Of a stretch of DNA of 27,947 nucleotides, positions 1 to 6,240 are shown piece after piece; within the stretch, counting starts at the first letter, position 1, and the number at the start of each line of letters is the position of its first letter. The notes beneath the pieces are model-generated. The model was given only the letters and a program-made list of their open reading frames with translations. It was not told where the DNA came from and searched no databases. A program made the position numbers and the translations under genes. This DNA is from SG8-41 sp032123035 (lineage in GTDB: Bacteria; Pseudomonadota; Gammaproteobacteria; Burkholderiales; SG8-41): assembly GCA_032123035.1 (NCBI GenBank), contig JAQBFV010000046.1, positions 1 through 27,947 of the forward strand. The letters run 5' to 3'.

Positions 1-10
1 GGAGTTCGAC

Positions 11-124
11 GTGAAAGTCCGAGCATCAGTGAAGGCCTTCTGCAAGAACTGCAAGGTGATCCGCCGATCGGGGGTGGTGCGGGTGATCTGTACCAACCCG
101 CGCCACAAGCAGCGGCAGGGCTGA
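11..124 (+). CDS. rpmJ: 50S ribosomal protein L36
   Basis: Small basic protein of the large ribosomal subunit, 37 residues from a GTG start preceded by GGAG at the window edge. It begins VKVRASVKAFCKNCKVIRR and ends NPRHKQRQG. Cys11, Cys14, Cys27 and His32 form the zinc-ribbon pattern of the zinc-binding type of L36. Its place before S13 is the normal proteobacterial order, where secY and infA usually lie upstream; they are outside this window. The gap to rpsM is 85 bases and holds a short inverted repeat, TTAGCG/CGCTAA (161-166 and 174-179), of unknown role. Only the 10 bases before the start codon are visible, so an in-frame upstream start cannot be fully excluded, but the length matches the family. 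Confidence 0.95.
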   Translation: MKVRASVKAFCKNCKVIRRSGVVRVICTNPRHKQRQG

Positions 125-209
125 GTTCGTTTGATGGAACAGCCCATTTTTATTTGAAAATTAGCGAGTTACGCGCTAAAATCGCCCACTTTTCATCCTG
201 AGGTTACGC

Positions 210-587
210 ATGGCCCGGATCAGCGGAGTCAACATACCGAATCAGCAGCATACCGAGATTGCACTGACCTCGATCTTTGGTATTGGCCGCTCCCGCGCAC
301 GCATGATTTGCGAGGCTGCGGGGATCAACCGCGCGGCCAAGATCAAGGACTTGTCCGATACCGAGGTGGACAAATTGCGCGAGCAGGTTGGCAAGCTCGC
401 CGTCGAAGGCGATCTGCGGCGCGAGGTCTCCATTAACATCAAGCGCCTGGTCGATCTCGGCACCTGGCGGGGCAAGCGCCACCGGGCCGGACTTCCGGTG
501 CGCGGCCAGCGCACGCGCACCAATGCGCGTACGCGCAAGGGCCCGCGCAAGGCGGCGATCAAGACCATCAAGGCGGTAACGGCCTAA
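210..587 (+). CDS. rpsM: 30S ribosomal protein S13
   Basis: Small-subunit head protein that contacts the P-site tRNA and the bridge to the large subunit. The 125-residue length is normal for the family. It begins MARISGVNIPNQQHTEIALT, has the helix-two-turn-helix region near residues 15-30 (SIFGIGRSRARMICEAAGI), and ends with a basic tail (RTRTNARTRKGPRKAA) typical of S13. The start is preceded by TGAGG seven bases upstream. rpsK follows after 12 bases, so the two are co-transcribed. In Escherichia coli S4 represses this operon by binding the leader before rpsM; the small hairpin at 161-179 lies in the matching place but does not obviously resemble that pseudoknot. Confidence 0.98.
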   Translation: MARISGVNIPNQQHTEIALTSIFGIGRSRARMICEAAGINRAAKIKDLSDTEVDKLREQVGKLAVEGDLRREVSINIKRLVDLGTWRGKRHRAGLPVRGQRTRTNARTRKGPRKAAIKTIKAVTA

Positions 588-599
588 GGACGAATCGAT

Positions 600-989
600 A
601 TGGGAAAAGCCAGCACCAGGGTACGCAAGAAGGTCAAGAAGAACGTGGCCGAAGGCGTCGCCCACATTCACGCATCCTTCAACAACACGATCGTGACCAT
701 TACCGATCGCCAGGGTAACACGCTGGCGTGGGGGACTTGCGGCAGTAATGGTTTTAAGGGTTCGCGCAAGAGCACCCCCTTCGCGGCCCAGATCACTGCC
801 GACCGCGCCGGCAGGCTTGCGCAGGACTGCGGGGTGAAAAATCTTGAGGTGCGCATCAAGGGCCCCGGCCCCGGACGCGAGTCCGCGGTGCGCGCGCTCA
901 ACGCCGTAGGTTTCAAGATTACTCAGATTGCTGACGTGACGCCGGTGCCGCACAACGGTTGCCGTCCGCCCAAGAAGCGGCGCGTCTAA
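600..989 (+). CDS. rpsK: 30S ribosomal protein S11
   Basis: Platform protein of the small ribosomal subunit, 129 residues, the usual length. Family landmarks are visible: AHIHASFNNTIVTITDRQGN near residues 21-40, the Gly-rich IKGPGPGRESAVRALNAVG segment near residues 86-105, and the C-terminal PHNGCRPPKKRRV. AGGACG lies about eight bases upstream of the ATG. It sits 12 bases after rpsM and 13 bases before rpsD, consistent with one polycistronic message. Nothing is odd in length or sequence. Confidence 0.98.
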   Translation: MGKASTRVRKKVKKNVAEGVAHIHASFNNTIVTITDRQGNTLAWGTCGSNGFKGSRKSTPFAAQITADRAGRLAQDCGVKNLEVRIKGPGPGRESAVRALNAVGFKITQIADVTPVPHNGCRPPKKRRV

Positions 990-1002
990 GGGAGACTCAA
1001 AC

Positions 1003-1629
1003 GTGGCCAGAAATCTCGACCCGAAGTGCCGACAATGCCGCCGCGAGGGGGAGAAGCTTTTCCTCAAGGGCGAGAAGTGTTTTACCGATAAGTGTGCCAT
1101 CGAGCGCCGCAACTATCCGCCGGGGCAGCACGGGCAGAGGCACACCCGGCTCTCGGGCTATGGGGTGCAGCTGCGCGAGAAGCAGAAGGTGCGCCGCACG
1201 TACGGGCTGCTCGAGCGCCAGTTTCACAAGCTCTATCTCAAGGCCGACCGCGGCAAGAGCGTGACGGGCGAGGAGTTGCTCCGGTTGCTGGAGAGCCGGC
1301 TCGACAACGTGGCTTATCGCATGGGCTTCGGCGCGTCGCGCACCGAGGCGCGGCAGATCGTCCGCCATAACGGCGTTCGAGTGAACGGCAGGCGGGTGAA
1401 CACACCCTCATTCATTTGCCGCCCCGGGGACGCCATCGAGATCGCGGAAAGCGCCAAGCAGCAGCTGCGGATCAAGGCCGCCGCGGAAGCCGCCGAAGGC
1501 CGCGGCTTTCCGGAGTGGCTGGAGGTGGACCCGAAGGCACTCAAGGGCATATTCAAGGCGCGTCCGCAGCGCAGCGAGATTTCCTCCACGATCAACGAAT
1601 CGCTCATCGTCGAGCTTTACTCGAAGTAA
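1003..1629 (+). CDS. rpsD: 30S ribosomal protein S4, zinc-binding form
   Basis: Primary 16S rRNA-binding assembly protein and, in enteric bacteria, the repressor of the alpha operon. It has 208 residues from a GTG start with GGGAG upstream. Cys9, Cys12, Cys26 and Cys31 stand in the arrangement that binds zinc in Thermus S4. The E. coli and Burkholderia versions lack this set. The PGQHGQ motif follows at about residues 40-45, and an S4 RNA-binding domain lies around residues 99-160 (SRLDNVAYRMGFGASRTEAR onwards). The protein ends STINESLIVELYSK, as expected. The zinc-type N-terminus resembles what I recall of Nitrosomonadales-type Betaproteobacteria. It lies between rpsK and rpoA with short gaps. 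Confidence 0.98.
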   Translation: MARNLDPKCRQCRREGEKLFLKGEKCFTDKCAIERRNYPPGQHGQRHTRLSGYGVQLREKQKVRRTYGLLERQFHKLYLKADRGKSVTGEELLRLLESRLDNVAYRMGFGASRTEARQIVRHNGVRVNGRRVNTPSFICRPGDAIEIAESAKQQLRIKAAAEAAEGRGFPEWLEVDPKALKGIFKARPQRSEISSTINESLIVELYSK

Positions 1630-1649
1630 ACCGCAAAGGTATCCGAGCC

Positions 1650-2636
1650 ATGCCAAGCACCGATTTTCTGAAGCCCCGCATTATCGACGTACAGAACATC
1701 TCGCCGTATCACGCCAAGTTCACCATGGAGCCGTTCGAGCGCGGGTATGGCCACACGTTGGGCAATGCGCTCCGCCGCACGCTGCTCTCATCGATGCCGG
1801 GCTATGCGGCAACGGAGGTCAAGATTACCGGGGTGCTGCACGAGTATTCGACCCTCGATGGCGTGCAGGAGGACGTCGTCGACATCCTCCTCAATCTCAA
1901 GGGCATCGTGCTGAGGCTACACAACCGCGAGGAGGCATTGCTCTCGCTCAAAAAATCGAGTGAGGGTGCGGTCACAGCCGGTGACATCGAGTCGACGCAC
2001 GATGTCGAGATCGTCAATCCCGATCACGTGATCGCGCATCTTGCGGCTGGCGGCAAGCTCGACATGCAAATCAAGGTCGAGCAGGGCCGTGGCTACATTG
2101 CGGCAACGACGCGCAAGAGCATCGGCGATGAGGGGCGCAGCGTGGGCAGCATCCTGCTCGACGCCTCGTTCAGCCCGGTGCGGCGCGTAAGCTACGCCGT
2201 GGAGGCAGCGCGCGTCGAGCAGCGCACCGACCTTGACAAGCTCGTCGTGGACGTCGAGACGAACGGCGCGATCGACCCGGAAGAGGCGGTGCGCTATGCC
2301 GCGCGCATTCTCGTCGAGCAGCTCGCAGTGTTTGCCGAGCTGAAGGGCATGCCCGCGCAGATCGAAGAGAAGAAGCAGACGCAGATCGATCCGATCCTGC
2401 TGCGTCCGGTGGACGACCTTGAGCTGACGGTGCGCTCCGCGAACTGTCTCAAAGCGGAAAACATCTATTACATCGGCGATCTGATTCAACGTACCGAGAC
2501 AGAGCTCCTCAAGACGCCGAACCTCGGGCGCAAGTCGTTGAACGAGATAAAGGAAGTCCTCGCGTCTCGCGGACTTACCCTGGGAATGAAACTCGAGAAT
2601 TGGCCCCCCGTCGGGCTGGAGAAAGTACCGGGATGA
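1650..2636 (+). CDS. rpoA: DNA-directed RNA polymerase subunit alpha
   Basis: Assembly platform of RNA polymerase, and through its C-terminal domain a contact for UP elements and activators. It has 328 residues, the normal length. The N-terminal domain begins MPSTDFLKPRIIDVQN and contains EPFERGYGHTLGNALRRTLL (residues 28-47) and LDGVQEDVVDILLNLKG. After a linker near residue 240, the C-terminal domain carries LRPVDDLELTVRSANCLKAE, with the conserved DNA-binding arginine, and NLGRKSLNEIKE. An upstream in-frame extension reaches into rpsD and is rejected, because the ATG at 1650 gives the conserved N-terminus. The following gap of 117 bases before rplQ is unusually long for this operon and is filled by an inverted heptamer array. 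Confidence 0.98.
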   Translation: MPSTDFLKPRIIDVQNISPYHAKFTMEPFERGYGHTLGNALRRTLLSSMPGYAATEVKITGVLHEYSTLDGVQEDVVDILLNLKGIVLRLHNREEALLSLKKSSEGAVTAGDIESTHDVEIVNPDHVIAHLAAGGKLDMQIKVEQGRGYIAATTRKSIGDEGRSVGSILLDASFSPVRRVSYAVEAARVEQRTDLDKLVVDVETNGAIDPEEAVRYAARILVEQLAVFAELKGMPAQIEEKKQTQIDPILLRPVDDLELTVRSANCLKAENIYYIGDLIQRTETELLKTPNLGRKSLNEIKEVLASRGLTLGMKLENWPPVGLEKVPG

Positions 2637-2647
2637 ACGCAGAACCA

Positions 2648-2742
2648 ATGATGAGTGCAAAGTGCAAAGTGAAACAGCCAGAACGATGAACGGTTGACGA
2701 GCGAACTACATGTTCATCACTCATCACTTTTTACTCATCACT
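2648..2742. repeat. Inverted heptamer array, locus A (rpoA-rplQ gap)
   Basis: The left arm is four contiguous heptamers at 2648-2675: ATGATGA, GTGCAAA, GTGCAAA, GTGAAAC. The right arm is four contiguous heptamers on the opposite strand at 2714-2741; read on the minus strand from 2741 they are GTGATGA, GTAAAAA, GTGATGA, GTGATGA. The 38-base core (2676-2713) is not repetitive. The arms are therefore related inverted tandem arrays and could fold into an imperfect stem in the rpoA-rplQ message. The right arm ends 11 bases before the rplQ ATG, just ahead of its AGGGG ribosome-binding site. Confidence 0.85.
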
Positions 2743-2753
2743 AGGGGTTAGTC

Positions 2754-3224
2754 ATGCGTCACCGTCACGGCTTAAGAAAGCTCAACCGTACCACCAGCCA
2801 TCGCCTCGCGATGTTGCGCAACATGACGAATTCTCTGTTGCGGCACGAGTTGATCAAGACCACGCTGCCGAAGGCCAAAGAGTTGCGGCGCGTCGTGGAG
2901 CCCATCATCACGCTCGGTAAAAAGCCCTCGCTCGCCAATCGCCGCCTCGCGTTCGACCGCTTGCGCGACCGCGACATGGTGGTAAAGGTGTTCGGCGAGC
3001 TTGGGCCGCGTTACGCAACGCGCAACGGAGGCTATCTTCGCATTCTCAAGGCCGGCTTCAGGAAGGGCGACAATGCGCCGATGGCCATGGTCGAGCTGAT
3101 GGACCGTCCCGAGCCGAGTGTTGAGCAGGCCGGGGACGCCGGTGCGAAGGCCGCAACGAACAAGGAGGGGGCTCGCGGAGGGAGAGGGGCTAAAAAAGAA
3201 GAAGACGCCGCGAAGGCAGCATAA
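2754..3224 (+). CDS. rplQ: 50S ribosomal protein L17 with C-terminal extension
   Basis: Large-subunit protein near the exit tunnel, last gene of the alpha operon. The conserved core MRHRHGLRKLNRTTSHRLAM to GAFRKGDNAPMAMVELMDR-like sequence (here AGFRKGDNAPMAMVELMDRP) covers about residues 1-120. The remaining 35 or so residues form a low-complexity Ala/Gly/Lys/Glu tail (AGAKAATNKEGARGGRGAKK), longer than the compact E. coli protein but of a kind seen in other bacteria. AGGGG lies seven bases before the ATG. Upstream is the inverted heptamer array rather than the usual short gap. A strong terminator follows 23 bases after the stop. Confidence 0.97.
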   Translation: MRHRHGLRKLNRTTSHRLAMLRNMTNSLLRHELIKTTLPKAKELRRVVEPIITLGKKPSLANRRLAFDRLRDRDMVVKVFGELGPRYATRNGGYLRILKAGFRKGDNAPMAMVELMDRPEPSVEQAGDAGAKAATNKEGARGGRGAKKEEDAAKAA

Positions 3225-3247
3225 AAAGGCGAAATATTTGTTTTAGG

Positions 3248-3276
3248 AGCCGGCCGCGGGCCGGCTTTTTCTTTTC
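3248..3276 (+). terminator. Rho-independent terminator of the alpha operon
   Basis: A perfect 8-bp stem AGCCGGCC / GGCCGGCT with a three-base loop (GCG) is followed at once by TTTTTCTTTT. It lies 23 bases after the rplQ stop codon, so it most likely ends the ribosomal operon transcript. Confidence 0.95.
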
Positions 3277-3748
3277 TGAGCCGCCGATGAACGCCGATGA
3301 ACGCCGATAAGATTAAAAGCAGTTAGCCACAGAGAACACAGAGAGCACAGAGAAAGACAGGATCAATAAATCAACCGCGAAGACCGCCGAGAGAAGCAAG
3401 AGATAGACAGGATTGACAGGATTAAAACAAAACGATTCCCCTCCTGCCTGAGGAGGGGTGGATGCGAAGCAGACGGGGTGGTGGGAGGGCATCCCTTATC
3501 CCTCGGATTGAACCGCCAAGCACGCCAAGTGACACAATGATGAAACCGCAGATAAACGCGGATAAGATCAACTTATAAAACAAAACATATTAGCCGCCGA
3601 TGAACGCCGATAAGAACAAGAACCAAAACAGAAAGGATTCAGGGGATTCAGGGGATTCAGAGCCAACCTTGTGAACCTTGGTCGATTCACGATTCACGAA
3701 TCACGGCTTCATTGGCTGATTGGCGGCGCCAGGGCTTACAATTTCCCG
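3277..3748. repeat. Non-coding mosaic of short tandem repeats, locus B
   Basis: About 470 bases without a credible gene. It is a patchwork of short tandem motifs of different period: 10-mers of the type CGCCGATGAA (3282-3310), 9-mers ACAGAGAAC/GCACAGAGA (about 3327-3356), GACAGGATT twice (about 3404-3424), CGCCAAGCACGCCAAG (about 3514-3529), CGCAGATAAACGCGGATAA (about 3547-3566), CGCCGATGAACGCCGATAA (about 3594-3613), ATTCAGGGG in tandem (about 3637-3660), and GATTCACG copies (3684-3706). In the middle is a perfect stem CCCCTCCT / AGGAGGGG (3438-3458) followed by GACGGGGTGG. The block lies between the operon terminator and the next gene and looks like accreted intergenic repeats. Confidence 0.75.
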
Positions 3749-4453
3749 ATGCTGAACGAGCTCGAACTGACGGGTCGCGCACGCACACACGTGGTGCAGC
3801 GCGACGACCTCGAAGGGGCGCTGCAGCACGAGGCGCTGGAGCCGTTCCTCGCGATGAAGGAAGCAGCCGCGGGCGACGGCATCGAAATCCGGATCGTCAG
3901 CTCGTTCCGGGACTTCGCGGCCCAGCAGCGCATCTGGGACCAGAAGTACCTGGGCGAGCGCCCGCTCTACGACGCGCACGGAAATGCGCGGGAGCACGGG
4001 GGGCTCAGCGCTGACGAGTTAGTCGATGCCATCGTCTGCTGGAGCGCGGTTCCGGGCGGCAGCCGTCACCATTGGGGCACCGAGATCGACGTGATCGATC
4101 GCGCTGCGCTCCCGCCCGGCTATCGTGTGCGTCTCCTGCCGGAAGAGGCGCAGCCTGGCGGCGTGTTTGAACGGTTGCATCGCTGGCTGGACGGGAACAT
4201 GAGCCATTTCGGCTTCTATCGGCCCTACCGGACTTTCCGGGGCGGCGTACATCCGGAGACATGGCACTTGAGTTACGCGCCGGTTGCGACGCGCGCGCTG
4301 GAGATGCTGACGCTTGCTGTATTCGAGGAAGCCGTGCGTGCGAGCGGCATTCAGGGCAGGGAACGCGTGCTTGCGCGCAGTGGCGAGATCTATCGCCAAT
4401 ACGTTGCGAATGTGGACGCGCCGGATTTTGTGGGCCGTGCAGGGTTGGCCTGA
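3749..4453 (+). CDS. D,D-/L,D-carboxypeptidase of the VanY (M15B) family
   Basis: Predicted zinc peptidase that trims peptidoglycan stem peptides. The chosen ATG at 3749 gives 234 residues starting MLNELELTGR; a longer reading from 3671 would translate the tandem-repeat DNA and is rejected. The M15B zinc motif SRHHWGTEIDVID lies at about residues 107-119 (His and Asp ligands), and the third ligand region is ETWHLSYAP at about residues 169-177. IVSSFRDFAAQQRIWDQKY is the usual substrate-groove segment. I see no signal peptide or membrane anchor, which is unusual for an enzyme acting on the cell wall; it may act on recycled peptides or the start may be wrong. The downstream SAM hydroxide adenosyltransferase starts three bases after the stop, so they form a pair. 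The ribosome-binding site is weak. Confidence 0.85.
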   Translation: MLNELELTGRARTHVVQRDDLEGALQHEALEPFLAMKEAAAGDGIEIRIVSSFRDFAAQQRIWDQKYLGERPLYDAHGNAREHGGLSADELVDAIVCWSAVPGGSRHHWGTEIDVIDRAALPPGYRVRLLPEEAQPGGVFERLHRWLDGNMSHFGFYRPYRTFRGGVHPETWHLSYAPVATRALEMLTLAVFEEAVRASGIQGRERVLARSGEIYRQYVANVDAPDFVGRAGLA

Positions 4454-4456
4454 CTC

Positions 4457-5215
4457 ATGGCCATCTTTCTTTTCACGGATTTCGGCAGCGCTGATATTTA
4501 TGTCGGCCAGGTCAAGGCGGCGCTGCTGGAGTATGCCCCCAGGCAATCCGTGGTTGATCTCCTGCACGACGCGCCATCGTTCAACATCAAGGCAGGCGCG
4601 CACCTGCTGGCGGCGCTGTTGGCCCGCGTCCCATCAGGCGCGGTCGTGCTGGCAGTCGTGGACCCTGGCGTTGGGAGCGCGCGCGAGGCGGTGGCTGTCC
4701 GCGCCAACGGGCGTTGGCTCGTTGGCCCGGACAACGGACTGCTCTCTGTCGCTGCCGCCCGCGCGAGGAAGCACGAGGCCTACACCATCGGGTGGCGGCC
4801 GAAGGAGCTGTCCAGCTCTTTTCACGGCCGCGATTTGTTCGCGCCTGTCGCCGGCTTGCTCGCGCGGGGCAATCGCAAGAGCGCAAGACTGCGAAAGGCC
4901 CGACTAGCCGTAACTTTCGGGGCAGATGATCTGGGCGAAGAGATTTACGTGGACCATTTTGGCAACGTCGTAACGGGGCTACGCGCGAGCGCACTTGCCC
5001 ACGATCGCGTTCTGCTCGTGAACGGGCGCCAGATTCCGTACGCCCGAGTCTATTCGGAGGTCCCGCAGGGGCAGCTGTTCTGGTACGAGAACAGCCTTGG
5101 GTTGGTGGAACTTGCGGCCAACTCGACGAGTGCCCAGCGGATACTCGGGATCTCGCCCGGTAATCCGCTAGGTTTAGAATCCCTCAATTCTTTCCCACGC
5201 GCGGACCCAGCATGA
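4457..5215 (+). CDS. SAM hydroxide adenosyltransferase (DUF62 / SAM hydrolase family)
   Basis: Member of the fluorinase/chlorinase-fold family whose common form hydrolyses S-adenosylmethionine to adenosine and methionine. The 252 residues match family size. Landmarks are the N-terminal FLFTDFGSADIYVGQVKAAL (residues 4-23) with the conserved Asp of TDFG, VVDPGVGSAR near residues 68-77, GPDNGLLS near residues 92-99, SFHGRDLFAPVAGLL near residues 121-135, and VDHFGNVVTGL near residues 166-176. These are typical of the hydroxide-using enzymes rather than halogenases, which I infer from overall pattern only. It starts three bases after the carboxypeptidase stop. Its 3' end overlaps the convergent small membrane protein gene by 32 bases (5184-5215). 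Confidence 0.92.
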   Translation: MAIFLFTDFGSADIYVGQVKAALLEYAPRQSVVDLLHDAPSFNIKAGAHLLAALLARVPSGAVVLAVVDPGVGSAREAVAVRANGRWLVGPDNGLLSVAAARARKHEAYTIGWRPKELSSSFHGRDLFAPVAGLLARGNRKSARLRKARLAVTFGADDLGEEIYVDHFGNVVTGLRASALAHDRVLLVNGRQIPYARVYSEVPQGQLFWYENSLGLVELAANSTSAQRILGISPGNPLGLESLNSFPRADPA

Positions 5216-5372
5216 ACCAGATGACGAGGCCGAGGAGGGGCAGCACTAACACCAGCACGATCCAGAGTGCCTTGTTACCGGGCGCCGCCTTGCTCTGCGC
5301 GATCTGGACGATGGCCGCGATATCCGCAATCAGAATCAGCAGTGCAAATATCCCGCCGACCTCGAAACCCAT
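5184..5372 (-). CDS. Small membrane protein with PLDc_N-type domain
   Basis: Two-helix membrane protein of 62 residues starting MGFEVGGIFALLILIADIAA. A first hydrophobic helix covers about residues 7-24. A second, LWIVLVLVLPLLGLVIWFML, covers about residues 36-55, and the protein ends GPRVGKN. The P-x-x-G-x-x-x-W-F pattern of helix two is that of the domain found at the N-terminus of cardiolipin synthase-type phospholipase D proteins and in many stand-alone small proteins. The start at 5372 is supported by GGAAGGAG eight bases upstream. It lies 22 bases downstream of the MlaF-like gene and may be in its operon. Its last 32 bases overlap the opposite-strand SAM hydrolase gene. The function is unknown. 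Confidence 0.8.
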   Translation of the reverse strand: MGFEVGGIFALLILIADIAAIVQIAQSKAAPGNKALWIVLVLVLPLLGLVIWFMLGPRVGKN

Positions 5373-5394
5373 GTTCGTGCTCCTTCCCGCGATG

Positions 5395-6198
5395 TCACGC
5401 ACTGAACCGGAGGTCGGCTCCGTAAGGTTTGCTCGGGTAGTGGAACGCCACGGGGCCATCGGGCAATGAGTCCACGAACTGGCGCACGAACGGATCGCGG
5501 GACGCCTTCACCTCCTCGACGCTGCCGCCCCAGATCACGACGCCATCCGAGATGAAGTAGGCGTAGTCAACGATCTTCAGCGATTCAACGACGTCATAGG
5601 TCACGACGATCGATGTGGTGCCGAGCGCGTCGTTCAGCCGCCGGATGAGGTTCGCGATCACATTGAGCGAGATCGGGTCGAGCCCGGCGAACGGCTCGTC
5701 GTACATGATGAGCATCGGGTCAAGAGCGATCGCGCGGGCGAGCGCGACTCGGCGCGTCATGCCGCCGGAGAGCTCGCTCGGCATCAGGCCATTGGCGCTG
5801 CGCAGCCCGACCGCGTGGAGCTTCATCAGCACCAGGTCGCGAATGACCGGCTCGGGCAGGTCCGTCAGCTCGCGCATCGGGAAAGCGACATTGTCGAACG
5901 TGGATAGATCGGTGAAGAGTCCGCTCTTCTGGAACATCATTCCCATTTTGCGGCGCAGCCGGTAGAGCGCATCGTCATCCAGCCCGTGAACCGTCTGGCC
6001 TTCTACTTTCACGTGGCCCGCGTCGGGACGCATCTGGCCACCGATCATGCGCAGCAACGTCGTCTTGCCGCAACCGCTGGCGCCGAGGATTGCGACCAGC
6101 TTGCCGCGCGGCACGTTCAGGTCGATGCCGTTCAGGACCTGATTCTCCCCATAGGCGAACCTCAGGCTCTTGATCTCGATCAACGTGTTGTCTGGCAT
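5395..6198 (-). CDS. ABC transporter ATP-binding protein, MlaF-like
   Basis: Nucleotide-binding subunit most like MlaF/Mkl, which powers phospholipid trafficking between the membranes. It has 267 residues. Walker A is GASGCGKT (39-46), the Q-loop MMFQKSGLF (87-95), the signature LSGGM (143-147), Walker B LIMYDEPFAGLD (163-174). The switch position that normally holds histidine (VTHD) reads VVTYD, with Tyr201 (codon TAT at 5596-5598). The C-terminal SDGVVIWGGSVEEVKASRDPFVRQFVDSLPDGPV resembles MlaF proteins. No mlaE permease, mlaD, mlaC or mlaB lies beside it, so its partners must be elsewhere or it has another role. The small membrane protein gene follows on the same strand. Confidence 0.85.
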   Translation of the reverse strand: MPDNTLIEIKSLRFAYGENQVLNGIDLNVPRGKLVAILGASGCGKTTLLRMIGGQMRPDAGHVKVEGQTVHGLDDDALYRLRRKMGMMFQKSGLFTDLSTFDNVAFPMRELTDLPEPVIRDLVLMKLHAVGLRSANGLMPSELSGGMTRRVALARAIALDPMLIMYDEPFAGLDPISLNVIANLIRRLNDALGTTSIVVTYDVVESLKIVDYAYFISDGVVIWGGSVEEVKASRDPFVRQFVDSLPDGPVAFHYPSKPYGADLRFSA

Positions 6199-6240
6199 TT
6201 CTCTAAACCTCTCCCGGGCGTCACTCGATTTCGGGACAGT

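Noticed and set aside
151..180. S4-binding leader pseudoknot before rpsM
   Set aside because: Only one short stem is visible; it does not match the known enteric structure.
204..1112. Long minus-strand frame opposite S13, S11 and S4
   Set aside because: Antisense shadow of three highly conserved ribosomal genes in high-GC DNA; no family pattern.
1917..2660. Minus-strand frame opposite rpoA
   Set aside because: Shadow of rpoA.
3671..3748. Longer start for the VanY-type peptidase
   Set aside because: The added 26 residues translate the GATTCACG tandem repeats; no hydrophobic signal peptide results.
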